Of a stretch of DNA of 57,306 nt, positions 23,175 through 34,257 are shown in pieces. The notes below the pieces were generated by a model, which saw only the letters and a program-made list of their open reading frames with translations, did no database searches and had not been told where the DNA came from. The DNA lies in contig MZZL01000087.1 in NCBI GenBank assembly GCA_002749535.1, positions 1-57,306 on the forward strand. Direction: 5' to 3'. Positions within the stretch are counted from its first letter, which is position 1. Each line of letters starts with the position of its first letter. The DNA comes from Apophysomyces variabilis. Lineage: Eukaryota; Mucoromycota; Mucoromycetes; Mucorales; Mucoraceae. A program made the position numbers and the translations under genes.

Positions 23175-25844
23175 AATTCACTTGATGGGGATTAGAAAAG
23201 AAGAAAAACAACGATAAGCAGATATTTATCTTTCTTCTTCCTCTGACCCTCAATTTTTTTTTCTTGTACCAATCGGCACGCAGGTAAAAAACTTCTCCCC
23301 ATTAATTCCGGACTTTCAATGTTGAGTGTGCGCCTGTGTCAACATCGTGCTAGTTAGAGATGGGATTTGATACAGCTAGAGCCACTTGCATCTTGGGCTT
23401 ACATGAAAAAAAGACAGGTTAAAGTAAGAAGAGATAACATTTAACAGACAGTCGAGCCTGGTAAACGTCCCCCAGCAAACCATATAAAATGATTCTGATC
23501 ACATATACTACGCAATTATCTGTTATCCAAATAGCGCGTCAGATACACTCATGGTTAGGTATTGTTCATCGAAATACTGCAAGACGCTCCCCCCAATCTC
23601 GCCGTGTCCTACTATTTCGGACTAGATACCGCACACAATGGCCTCACTGCACAACGAAAGATCGAGATATTCTTGTGCACAGTTCGTTTTCCCTTTTTAT
23701 CCGTAGAGCTAAGCTTATGACAACAAGCTAGTCAATGTCTTTGAAAGAGAAACTTTTCGTGATGCAATAAGGCTGAAAGAATAATTAACAGACATTGAAG
23801 GACAATAGCCATATTCCTAACTGGGTAACATTTAACGTTTACGTTCCTCACTTCGAAGTTATATTTCCCGGGCGACCAAGTGAGTCAGCTTCCGTTGTGA
23901 ATCACAAATATCAATGACTTGAGCAACATAAAATGTAATATTCTTTTGGTCATACCGGGATAAATGGACAAACACAAGTATCGTACAGGGAACCGTTCTT
24001 ATGACATTGTAGAATAAACCCGTGGCATGAAAGATAGCCATCCGTAAATGTGAACTCTCTCCCTAGGGCGACGTCCATGTAGCTATAGAGGCACATTAAC
24101 TTTTGTGCCTATCAATTTTTCTCCAATAAAACAATAAATTTCGGTCCATGGGCGTTTGGGGTATACAACTTTTTACAATACAATTTGCCCATTTATAAAA
24201 TACTTTTACGCTGAAGGGAAATAAAGTTTGGCGCTGATATAGTGCCGTAGCAGAGTGGTCGACATTCAAAAAGAAGGAGTCACACTTTTATTGCACGTAG
24301 TCTAAATCTTGCTAAGGGCCAAGATAAGGATAACAACAACGTATTTTGCTTTTGCTACTCTATGACAATGTTCATTCAAAGAATGAAACAAGGAATAGAA
24401 CGAGAACAACCGACGAATTCATCAGTGTTACTGTATTCTCCCAAAATTTACACTGCCTGAAGGAAGGTTTAATTAGGATGACAGATGAGCCGGTGGATGA
24501 CTTACCACGGTAGCATGGATAGATTTCCAATTGTCGATTGATAGACTAAGAACGCACGCCAGTTCATGCGTGTAACATCTGTCAATTCAGACATATAATC
24601 ATTCTTATCGATATGCGACATCATGATATGACCATGAGTCTGTTCTTCATAAGCTGCTTACAGCTTCTCTTTGATTGTTTTTGAAGCGGCTTGTTTCATA
24701 ACATCAATCGACAATTTCCCTATTTCTATTGTTGCCCCAACATCAACACGTCATACCATGACGCATTCCTCCGTTGATAATACGATGTGCCGTTTCATCT
24801 CTCCTTTCTTTTGGCTTTATATTTTAGTGCTCTTTTATTTACGCGATACTCTTACCAATCCAATATGTGACAAAAGGACCTGCTAAGTCAAAGTGCATAG
24901 ACATGAGAAGGTTTATTGAACACATAATTCCAGTACAATAAATCAATCTTTCAACAGCATGTGAAATAGTTATCGTAGGTTCTTGCAAGTTCTTGATGAA
25001 CTTAGTTCCTGGTGTCCTATTTTTCGCTAACAAAAAGGTAGTTCATTAGTAACCGCACAATCTCAATGGACCTTCAGTGTCCTTCAGGAATCTAGTCCTG
25101 TAGTATCCATCAGGAACCTGTTGTATCCATTCTAGTATTTTTAGTGATATTTTAAGAACCGTTAACATGTATTTCTACGTACTTTCATTACATATAAGAA
25201 CCTTTACAACCTGTTTTTGTAGCTCTTTAATAACCTCTAAGAATGTGCAGTGGTTTTCGCGGTTCCTTCAGGAACTTATAAAAATATTCCGGAACCAAGT
25301 TATTAGCTTTATGAGAATGTGCATGAACCCTCAAGAACCTCTTCATATCATTACATCCTTTTCAAGTGTTTCTAACAGTGAAAATAAAATCCTAGTATAT
25401 TTAGCTCTTTGGCTGATACCAAAAATTGATTTACTTATCGTGCACATCGTCTATACACTATTGACTATTCCTTTTTTTATGATTCATATCATTGGGAACC
25501 ACTCGTTACAGAACCATATCATTTTGTGACTAACGTTTAAATACTTTTAGTTTGTTTTGTTGTCAATCGTTGGTGGTGCTAGTGGCCACCAAATTTGGTA
25601 GGGTTTGAGCAATGAGAGGCGTGCATAGATTGAAAAGCACTGAGAGTGCTGAAAAGAAAAGTCAGGATTTGAAGGAAACTAATGCTATCCACTTACGTTC
25701 TTGCTGTTTCTATTCTATGGAATTATGGTCGTTATCACTTTCTTCCTCAAGGAAATGCTTAGGATAGAGGAGTGCTGCTGTTAGATATATATGGCGGTTG
25801 GCTCCCCCTCTTGGAAACGGTACTTTGACAAACTTGCTGATCCC
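23175..25844. other. Long interval without a supportable complete gene
   Basis: Apart from the candidate exon at 24062-23859, only AT-rich sequence and short frames are seen. Between about 25060 and 25350 a short motif around (A/C)AGGAAC(C/T) recurs several times, suggesting repeat-derived sequence close to the CACTA insertion. Confidence 0.4.
23859..24062 (-). other. Candidate C-terminal exon, unrecognised
   Basis: After a GCCCTAG acceptor the minus frame is open for 67 codons to a stop. It has natural composition (MAIFHATGLFYNVIRTV, then YVAQVIDICDSQRKLTHLV). No partner exon or domain was recognised. Confidence 0.25.
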
Positions 25845-25913
25845 TATGTGGTATTCTGATGTAGTGTATAAATGTAGATTCATAAGTGAATACCTTTTAT
25901 ACACATCTATTGA
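25845..25913. repeat. Dispersed repeat A, left part (interrupted by the CACTA element)
   Basis: Starts near GGTATTCTGATGTAGTG and matches 52214-52290. The homologous sequence resumes at 30970 on the other side of the CACTA element, so this repeat was the insertion target. Confidence 0.75.
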
Positions 25914-25939
25914 CACTACGGGAAAAATTATCCCAGAAT
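25914..25939 (+). repeat. Left terminal inverted repeat of the CACTA element
   Basis: 17 bases are identical to the inverted right end. Then three mismatches and a further matched CAGAAT follow. Confidence 0.85.
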
Positions 25940-26275
25940 TTGCCAATTCTAAGATTATTCCCATATACATCACAGGATTCAACGTTCTATATGAGAATCC
26001 TACTATAAGAAACTCAGATTATTCTAGGATATATCATAAAATGTAGGATAAGAGATAGTGGAATAAAAAGAAAATTCATGCTTTAAATTTTAAGATTGTT
26101 CTATGCTATATCCTAGAATCAAAACATAAGGATTGATCATGCTTTTATCCTTTGTTTATAGGTTAGTATAGCTGATAATTCTATGAATCAATATAAATCA
26201 ACAATCAGTTAACTAGCATAAAACTATACAAGTTTCTCAAAATATTAAGACGTAAAAGTTCTTGTTTGCTTTATT

Positions 26276-29200
26276 TTATATAAGATAGGTTATATCTCCA
26301 ATACTTTGCTTATTAATATAACTACATGATGAAATTAGTGCGGGCCAAATACAATAATGCTTTACTGGCATATCAGCTCGGTATTCTGTAACAAGCCCAA
26401 CAAAATTGACAATATCAGAACAACGAGCGATGATGATTTTTTCCGCTGACGATGGCCGTATAAACACAGTGGCTGAAGCCTCATCCACATTTGCCGTATA
26501 AATACCTACAACAGCGAGCATTCCTTGATTTTCCATAGATATATAGAAGTAAACCTTTCCGAAGAACCATTTCCTTTCCACTAAAGGGGCATGTCTAGGG
26601 CACTTTGCATACCTATTATTATAGATTTTAATTAACGTGGTTAAACATAGTTATTTTTGGATTATATACCGATCAACCTCGAGATGTAGCTGGACGTAAT
26701 AAGCTGCACGGTTAGATTGTGAGTGCTGAAGAACACTACTATACACTTTATGGTCATGCCATATACTGCGGTAGATTGTAACCTTCTGCATAGGAGCGTA
26801 TGGCACCCCGATTCTTCGGTAAAAAGCCAGAAGAATTCTGGCTACTGTTCTAGCTGATATTTCGGCTATTTGTTGTGTTGAATCTAGTAACATTTCATGC
26901 TCTTTTCCGCGCGGTTCAATGCCCAGGCCATCAGTTGAATCCTGCGCAGCAATTGTCGTACCGTCATTTGTCAGATCAGTTGTATCATGTTCCAAGGCAA
27001 TACCCACATATCTTGCGCTAGCTATTTTTAACATAATGTTCCCTACATTTTGACCTGGTGCGCTAGTTGAGGAAAGCAACCGACTGTATAAGCCAATAAT
27101 ACGTTCCATAGATCGAACGCTGTAGTATCGCATTGGACCAAGTTTATGAACGATATCAGGTATATGGGAAAGATAATGCATATTTGGCGTGAATATGGAC
27201 TGCTTAATAACATTCTCCTTAACCAGTTCTCTCAAATAACGGTGCCATGTTTCAATATCACTGCACAATGATAAGTGGAAGTATTGACGTACAAGTATCT
27301 ACCTTTTCATACTGGCTATATCTGATTCATCAACCGAATATTGCAGACTGATCTGGCAAACACGGACCAGAGCCATTGTTGCGCTTTTTGCTCGAGGATC
27401 CTTGAGATTCGCCACAATAAGAGTGGGCACCATGTAGCAAAGAAAGTCCAGCCAATCGACTGCTCTAATCTTTGATCGATCTAAGAGTGATTTCCATACA
27501 CCATTAAAAGCTGTTGGAATATGCTTTCTCGATTTTTCCATATTGTCCATAGCGTGTTTCAGAACATTAGCATCAATATCGAACGGGTTATCAGCGCAGT
27601 CTACTGTGTATTGTCCTTGGATCAACGCAAGGAATTGGCGGCTGATGCCATGACCAAGAAGATGCATTTCATCTAAGCCAAAAAACTCTGGTCCATGGAA
27701 TGTCTCCAGAAAGGCAAGCCGGGTTGGGCGTTTAATCCCTTTCTATAGGCATGTTTAAAAACGCTTTTCTAATAGTGAGAACACCTACCTCGCTCGCTGT
27801 TCTATAGCCGTTCACAGTATGCCATGGTGAAAGATTGCTTTCATCACTCTCAAAGTACATACCACCTTCTGGTCCCCGTTTACCAGTAATCTGGCACATA
27901 CGACAGCCATCAGCAGAATTATGACCTGCATGTCTAGCGAATCCAGAGACTGCTGGAATATCGCCAGTTGCGATAAGAAGATGGACTTTGCAAAATATAT
28001 CGCCTATATTGGTTTTGACTATCATGCCCTGGTCTTGCAACACTTCTAGCTCGTCAAAGATGGGATCGAGAAAGGACCAGATGTCTTTGGGATTGTTTGG
28101 ACCTGGGGTTATACATAGTTGGAGCATATTTTTGTTCTCGTATCTACATGCATCTCAATTTTTGCAAGTTATATTTTATCTTACCGAAATGAGGGATCTA
28201 TGTTCAATACCACAGCCTGTATTAGTGTCATGTTATGTTTAACACCTCTGAAAGGCTGAAATCCATCAACGTATAGAGCCACTGCAATATCATGCTCTCT
28301 TTCAAAGAGTTTGCTCGTGTGTTCACGATAAGTTTCTCCATCAAAGATATCCGAATATATGCCCTTTTGGGGTTCCCGTTTACTGCGATAAGAGAGTAGA
28401 CTTCTTGTCTCTGGATTATGCAACATAAAGGCCAGTTGCTCGCCGAGTGACAGAAATTGTGCTGTGCTATGCGTCTCTCTTGTCATTGATCCTGAAGCAT
28501 CTCTTTTATATCTCTCTTCGCCACAGAATTTGCAAGTTTCAGAATCGTTGCTTGTGCTAAATAGAAGGCAACCGTTCCTGCATACAGGATAATGAATAGG
28601 TTTCACAGGGTAAATTTCTTTCGTTATCTCGCATGACAAGTATGGTGATAGTATGTGCTTGCATTCTATGGAAGAAAATAGTTGATATATAGGGTAGATA
28701 TAAAAGCAACAAGTAAACCTGGGTCAAACAAATCCATAGCCTCATTAACAAGTCGAACAAGTTCTTCATGTGCTGTCCGCGGAATACCATAGCGATCTAC
28801 GATATCTTTCAGCTTGACGCTCATGGCTTCCACTGGATCAATAGTAGCGCCGACACTTCTATAGTTGTATATCTTTGGCTCATGCTGAAACGGAATCCCT
28901 TTATTGCCTGTGATATGGAAAGCTTAGAAAGGATAATCCGTCCGGTTTTCTATAAGAATGAAAAGCTTCTGCATACCTGAATCGCTAGAATAATCAACAT
29001 CGTCAATAACAGCGACATAATCGTCATAGTTCGAGCAATTGCTTTCGTTATCAGTCTGAGCTGTTTCAGCGACGTCCTCAACTGTCTGATCCGATCTTTC
29101 AGATCTTTCGGCACCATCTGTGCCAATCATGTTATCACATGTCTCAACCTTCATTGTGATCGGCGTTGTAGCCTGTCTACAAAAGAAAAATAAGCATTCA

Positions 29201-29414
29201 TTACTTTGAATCTCACATACAGTATATTTTGTAGTTTGTATGAGGCGGTCTTTTCCGAAGTTGAGGAGCTGCTAAGGCTTCTGAAGCAAGCAAAAGAATG
29301 TTTCCTAAATTTTCTTTTGCTTATACGTAGTTTACACCAGCGGCACTGGATATAATCCTTTCTCTGGGCGGAAGTATTGATTTGAAAACATCGTCTCTTT
29401 GGCAAGCTGTCCAT
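26276..29414 (-). CDS. CACTA/Tnp2-type transposase, intact
   Basis: Eight predicted exons (minus): 29414-29221, 29176-28977, 28907-28719, 28665-28185, 28143-27789, 27742-27303, 27260-26670 and 26612-26276. All phases agree and give 928 aa with no internal stop. The N-terminus has a zinc-finger-like C24-x2-C27-x11-H39-x3-C43, followed by an acidic segment. The core carries blocks typical of Tnp2 transpos­ases of the CACTA group: ALYVDGFQPFRG, LCITPGPNNPKDIWSF, LIATGDIPAVSGFARHAG, CRMCQITGK and LDEMHLLGHGISR. The C-terminal domain (KWFFGKVYFYISMENQG) is the one that follows the catalytic core in fungal Plavaka-like proteins. Catalytic acids are probably within these blocks, but I did not assign them individually. 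It would excise and reinsert the surrounding element. Confidence 0.85.
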
Positions 29415-29652
29415 GACTAGATTTCAAAACTCGAAATATTGGAAAAACCTACATTAAAAAATCCAGCCCGATGTATTAGAGCGTTAAAAAACAATATATG
29501 CAAGGGGATTTTTAATCTTTCCATACATTCCAATTCCTCATTTTGTATCAGAGGCAGTCATCCTGACTATACCTCTCTCTTTCCTTTTGACATTATTTTC
29601 TAGAGGTTTATCATAAAGCTTTGTAGTTTATTTTCTTTAACACACTAGATAG
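29415..29652. promoter_or_regulatory. Divergent promoter region inside the CACTA element
   Basis: The 238-bp AT-rich spacer lies between the two start codons of the divergent transposon genes and must hold both promoters. No individual box was assigned. Confidence 0.5.
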
Positions 29653-30445
29653 ATGACGAATTCGCAGTCTACAATTCGCAGTTTACACACTGTGATCCAA
29701 GAAGAGGTGATCCAACATCTCAAGCGGATCGAAGAATTACTAGCGGAGCAACAAGAACGGTTGAATAGGCAACAAGCACAGCTAAGCTCTATGGAATCCA
29801 CAATGTTCTTACTCCAAGAGAATCAAGAGCAACAGGGCGTTCGGCCATCTTCTGATAATCATGAAGCGCCTCCATGGGACCAGGTCGAACGAACGCGTCC
29901 TAGGCCGAAAGAAGTGCGGAGAAACAAGGCGTATGCGGTCCCTCTTACTATGGGGTTCATCAAGGAATACATGGCTGAAGAATTTTTTGCTAACGATGTG
30001 CAAGCATCAGCCCATGCTGTCATGCATATCAGAACCATCGCCGCGGAAGTAATATTCAACCTGATGATTGAACTCGGTCTGGAAAGCTATAGTATCCCTT
30101 GGAGTGCCATAGGTCATCGACATCAGGAAATGGCAGTCCTGGCACTTGAACAAAAGGCATATGACGTACAGATCCCTTTGAATGAGTGTAAGAACTCATG
30201 GCTAGCAAAATGGGTGCTTCAGTCGAAATAGGGTAGCTCCCATCAGTACTTTCTCCAACAGAGCGTAAGTTACAGTTTTACCTTTTGCACGAATATTCTT
30301 ATCCACAGCATATGCAATTATACCAATAGAACATGAGTCGCGACGAAAACCAACGGTATGTACAGTATCAAAAGACGTGACTAGTTCTGACTCAAATTGT
30401 AGTGATGAGGGCGAAGCATCAAAACGCCGTCGCAACCGATACTAA
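29653..30445 (+). CDS. Second CACTA gene: coiled-coil protein of unknown function
   Basis: The first exon starts at ATG 29653 and runs in frame to at least 30187. Splicing GAGT|GTAAGA at 30188 to TTACAG|TTTT at 30276 keeps the frame open to TAA 30445, giving 234 aa. Without splicing the product stops at 30231 (192 aa). An alternative route through a GTATGT donor near 30357 is also possible. The N-terminus is a heptad-like coiled coil (VIQHLKRIEELLAEQQERL). A Pro-rich linker follows, then a compact helical domain with conserved-looking Trp and aromatic residues (GFIKEYMAEEFFANDV, SYSIPWSAIGHRHQEM). The last exon is acidic then basic, ending SKRRRNRY, a plausible nuclear signal. No family was recognised. 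Its position is analogous to the accessory TNPA genes of plant CACTA elements, but that analogy is by position only. Confidence 0.6.
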
Positions 30446-30969
30446 CCATTTCGTTTCCCTATTCCTTCTTCTCCCATTCGCCTCCTTATCGCTACCTTCT
30501 TGTCCTTAACAGATTAACCATGCCATTAGTGATAATAAAAGAGAAGTCGCTCATCTCTGATTAAGGGCACTATAGAAAACCCGTATAAGCTACAGCTACT
30601 GTAGAAAAGTATCTGTTCGCTAACAATCAATTATAGGGTATAGATAGTAAAGTAATCAGCCAATTCTATAATAAAATGGATCAAGATATTTCTATGATTC
30701 GTGACAAAGCTTATCTAGTAATCCAATGATATATCCTGTTTTATTATACCGTGATTATCATGGCTATAATCAAATAATAGTAGAATTTTAAAGCGGAATA
30801 ATGCTATAATTCAGCTATCCTACAATTTTAGGATCTAACATAAAATAAGCCTTTAAAACTATCATAGAATAAGGCCAGAAAGCGACAAATTCTGGCCTTA
30901 TTCTACGCTTATTTTATATCCTTATTCTATGATAGATAATAAGATTCTGCCTTAATTTTTCCCGTAGTG
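30446..30969. repeat. Right subterminal region and terminal inverted repeat of the CACTA element
   Basis: Noncoding and AT-rich, with repeated TTATTCTATGATAG/TATCCTATT-like motifs on both strands. The last 26 bases (30944-30969) are the right terminal inverted repeat. Confidence 0.7.
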
Positions 30970-31122
30970 ATGAGCTTGTTCCAGATATACAAATCTCTTG
31001 GATAAGTTTAAATTCTTTAACCGTTAGACATGGGTTCTTAGTTACATTATCTCTTTCAGGAATAAACACCAACTCAACGTATTCTGCCTGTTTGAGTTCC
31101 TGTGTCTCATCTATTATCCATC
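30970..31122. repeat. Dispersed repeat A, right part
   Basis: Continues the repeat interrupted at 25913. It shares CTTGTTYCAGAT, ACATGGGTTCTTAGTT, TTTCAGGAATAAACACCA and CTATTATCCATC with the copy at 52214-52433. Confidence 0.75.
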
Positions 31123-31178
31123 CCAATAGGAGACCCTAGAGTAAGCATGCAGAGTTGATTAAGATCTTGATAACAGAA

Positions 31179-31437
31179 TAGGACTCGGAGTTTGACCCGG
31201 CCCGACCGAATTCTGCAGGGAGGGACTAAGTGGGCCGGGTTCTGGGCCATAAAATCGGGCCGCCCGATATGGCCCGCCCGACTTGGCCCACGGGTCAATA
31301 GGCCCATCTTAGTATGATAGACCTAGTGTGCGGGGTTCGGGTTAAGATCTTGGCCCAGCCCAGCGGGGCATGGGTCAATATCCTGACCCGGCCCAGTTAT
31401 GACCTGACCGGTTAAGGCCCGCCCATTTCAAGCCCTA
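31179..31437 (+). mobile_element. 259-bp GC-rich MITE, copy 1
   Basis: Bounded by TAGGACTCGGAG and TTTCAAGCCCTA. The ends are imperfect inverted repeats of a TAGGGCTYGRAAT consensus, the terminus type seen in hAT-like MITEs. Its whole length is present in inverted orientation at 33292-33550 with only a few differences. It is strongly GC-rich (many GGCCCG/CGGGCC words) against AT-rich surroundings and encodes no protein. The left flank is TAACAGAA. Confidence 0.8.
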
Positions 31438-33291
31438 CTTTTATCTATATACCTGGTGAATGTTGCTGAAAACTATTTCCAGGTGATGTAAGTAAGAAAT
31501 ATTAGTCATTACTTATCACCATATAACCTACTTGCAGGAACTTTACACGCTTTACTAGAAGCACTGCTCTCATGCTGCTAGCTGTAGAAATGCCTATATT
31601 TTCGCATTTTACGCTAGCACGATTGTTCCAATACTTTTGCAATAGGTACTGCAAGGCCCAGTGATCTTTGCACTGGTTCAGTAGCGCCTTGTATTAGACA
31701 TGGCCATCCTCTTCAGGCTGTCAATGGCCTCTTCTTTCCAGAAGGAATGCATGTCCTTTCAGTACGTATCGGACCGGTCTTGGCTTGGATTTATGTCCAA
31801 CACCAGCTTCTAGATCATAAGGTTGGAGATACTGATAGCGATATAATTGTCAGTTATAACGCCATCGGGTATCTCCTCTTTCAGGTTGATGACAAACTGC
31901 TTGGCCAGACCTATGTTCATATCCAAGGCTTGCTTCTTCCCAGGGCATCCGTTTCGTAACATGTCTTAATGGTTCCTACGGACGAAGTTCGTAGAGCCAC
32001 GTTAACATTATCATTGTTCTCAGTGAGCAACAGAAGTAGGCCATTTCAATCTGTTTTAATTTCTGTTACGTCAGCCTTTAACTTCTCGTACGATCTTCCA
32101 TACTCTCTAGGCGAATGTTAATGCCATTGGTATCAGATGGGTTATTCATGATAGAAATACGTGAAGAAAGAAAATATTGCAAGAAGTAACCGCAGCAGAT
32201 TATGTGTCAGTTTCTGTGTAAAATCTTAGCAATTTTGTCGACGAAACGTATATATAACCCTTAGAAATACATAAGCGTATGCCTGCCATGATCATCCTTT
32301 TAACTTATTAGTTCTAGGTTCATATCAAAAGATTCACAAAAGGTCTTAGCTTTCCTCAAACATGATAAAACTGTTCCACCATAGCAAATGTTTTATAGAC
32401 ATTGATGTACAAGCTATACGGGATCTTACGTGAAGCGACAGTATTTGCCAATGTATCTCGCGTATATACTGGGCACTACTACGTGTACCATGGCTTTGTT
32501 GAAGGTGGGCTCGACCTGATAATCTTGAGCAAATCTAATAGCCGATATTAAGGAAAAACGAACCGGTTTTAAAAATCTGTCTTGTCGAAAAAATGAATAG
32601 CGGAGAGGATTCGAGTTGTTGAAAATTTCTTCAACTTTTTAGACGAACCCAAGTATCTCACGTTGGGTTCGTCGTGTGCCTGTTAAATTATGACGAAATT
32701 CCCGGCGAATCCGACGAAAAATTTCCCACAGTGAGACAATAAGTGGACTTAAAGCAGATGCTGCAGGCAATGAGCAAGAAAATCACACAGTTAAAGGTAG
32801 ATATCATCCCTTTATAGATGCGTATTAGGTTTGTTTCTTTTGTTCGCCGAGCACCATCACTAGACACCGTAACTAGCAGCAATAATAGAGAAATGACTAT
32901 GCCACTGCTACTGTACAAAAATAGTTCCAGTTAATGGGACCTCTTTTTCTGATAAGGGCCGAAACATTGAAGATTCTATCAACCAGAATCAAACATCTAG
33001 CTGCTTTGGCAAGCCTATGCAAATGGGTACTAAACTCATCAAGGGATTGATCAATGAAATAAGAGAAGAAGAAGGTTTGCTGCCTATTAGTATCTATGAG
33101 GCAAGTGCCCGCTTAAAAACAGCCCACCTTCTGGTCATAGTATTTATACCAACTATCAGAGCTCAGCCTGAAAACCTCATTCTATGAAATAAGCTGTCGT
33201 ACATCATCAAGCTCTCATTATACAACATTTTGGTTGATATCTAGTTCATTTAGGCAAACCCGTGCAAAGATGTGTCGATATGCTTCTGTTA
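31438..33291. other. Segment between the two inverted MITE copies
   Basis: 1.85 kb with no convincing gene. It contains a perfect hairpin (ACGAACCCAA / TTGGGTTCGT, about 32643-32672), several GACGAA words and a sequence that reads on the minus strand as a CACTA-type terminus (separate entry). The inner flank of the right MITE is TTCTGTTA, the reverse complement of the outer left flank of the left MITE. Confidence 0.5.
32711..32733 (-). repeat. CACTA-type transposon end (solo)
   Basis: Read on the minus strand it is CACTGTGGGAAATTTTTCG, a CACTA-like terminus unlike the CACTACGGG ends of the intact element. GACGAA/TTCGTC words recur over the adjoining 100 bases, as in subterminal repeats. No partner end was found in the window. 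Confidence 0.5.
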
Positions 33292-33550
33292 TAGGGCTTG
33301 AAATGGCGGGCCTTAACCGGTCAGGTCATAACTGGGCCGGGTCAAGATATTGACCTATGGCCCGCTGGGCTGGGCCAAGATCTTAACCCGAACCCCGCAC
33401 ACTAGGTCTATCATACTAAGATGGGCCTATTGACCCGTGGGCCAAGTCGGGCGGGCCATATCGGGCGGCCTGATTTTATGGCCCAGAACCCGGCCCACTT
33501 AGTCCCTCCCTGCAGACATTCAGTCGGGCCGGGTCAAATTCCGAGCCCTA
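33292..33550 (-). mobile_element. 259-bp GC-rich MITE, copy 2 (inverted)
   Basis: Same element as 31179-31437, in opposite orientation and of equal length. It is bounded by TAGGGCTTGAAAT and TTCCGAGCCCTA. The outer (right) flank is ATCTACTT. Confidence 0.8.
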
Positions 33551-34127
33551 ATCTACTTGTCTTAAATTTTCGAGTTTCTTAGGCACCATAGGTAACCCGA
33601 TTCTTTATATGACCGCCCGGAGCTTTATTGACCATAGCAATAATTCTGGTCAGTAGGTCATAACGAACTTTCCGGTCTGGATGCTAGCATCTGGCAAACA
33701 TATATCAAAGGCAAACGCTCTTATTTTCATTATACAATCTCTTTCCGTTGATGAAAACGAAGTTGTCAGTACGATTCATTTTGATACAAAGCGAGATTAT
33801 AATTTTTGGGATTTATAAACTTAATCAAGGGGAAAAAAAGAGATAGTGAAGTACATGAACAAAGTAAGTATGGGCCGACAATGGACTACCGGTCACGAAA
33901 GGGTAACCTATGGTCTCTAACTCTGCGTAACCCATGGTCCCTAAGAGCTCTTAGATTTTAGCAAAGATTTGGGACTATGTGCAGTGAAAGCGTGACTCGG
34001 TTTTTCTGAACCTTTGAGCACTCTGTTACGGCACTATGTCAGCTCCAAATTTATTTCCCTTCAACGTAAACGCATTGTACAAGTGGCGCAAATTACTGTT
34101 TATTGAATATTATTTTACGCTATTCTA
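33551..34127. other. Intergenic AT-rich sequence
   Basis: No gene. An imperfect tandem pair (GTAACCTATGGTCTCTAA / GTAACCCATGGTCCCTAA) lies at about 33902-33942. Confidence 0.5.
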
Positions 34128-34156
34128 AATACCGAAGTTGACGGAAGGAGGACGGA

Positions 34157-34257
34157 GGATGTGGTATAGACCCTTCGGGCCGCGCTATTTTATTCGTAGT
34201 TTTAACTTTTCAATAAAAATAAAAAATATTTCCTATCCTACTACTCTAGATTCTTTC
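34157..34257 (+). repeat. DIRS left inverted terminal repeat
   Basis: GGATGTGGTATAGACCC through GATTCTTTC, matched in inverse orientation by 38204-38304. The stop codon of the tyrosine recombinase (34241) lies inside it. Confidence 0.92.

Larger units (their letters stand above)
25914..30969 (-). mobile_element. Apparently complete CACTA (Tnp2/Plavaka-like) DNA transposon, 5.06 kb
   Basis: The left end reads CACTACGGGAAAAATTA and the right end is its reverse complement. Similarity continues a few bases inward (xxxCAGAAT). Inside are two divergent genes: a long intron-rich transposase (minus) and a short second gene (plus). Both subterminal regions are rich in short motifs around TATCCTAGAATC/ATTCTATGATA, as typical of CACTA elements. 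Flanks are TGA at the left and (A)TGA at the right. Comparison with the uninterrupted repeat at 52.2 kb fits a 2-3 bp target duplication with one extra A on the right. Intact reading frames and near-identical ends suggest a recent insertion. Confidence 0.85.

Noticed and set aside
31187..31430. GC-rich block at 31.2 kb as foreign DNA or an rRNA fragment
   Set aside because: It has discrete TAGGGCT-type ends and an inverted full-length copy 1.85 kb away, which identifies it as a MITE.
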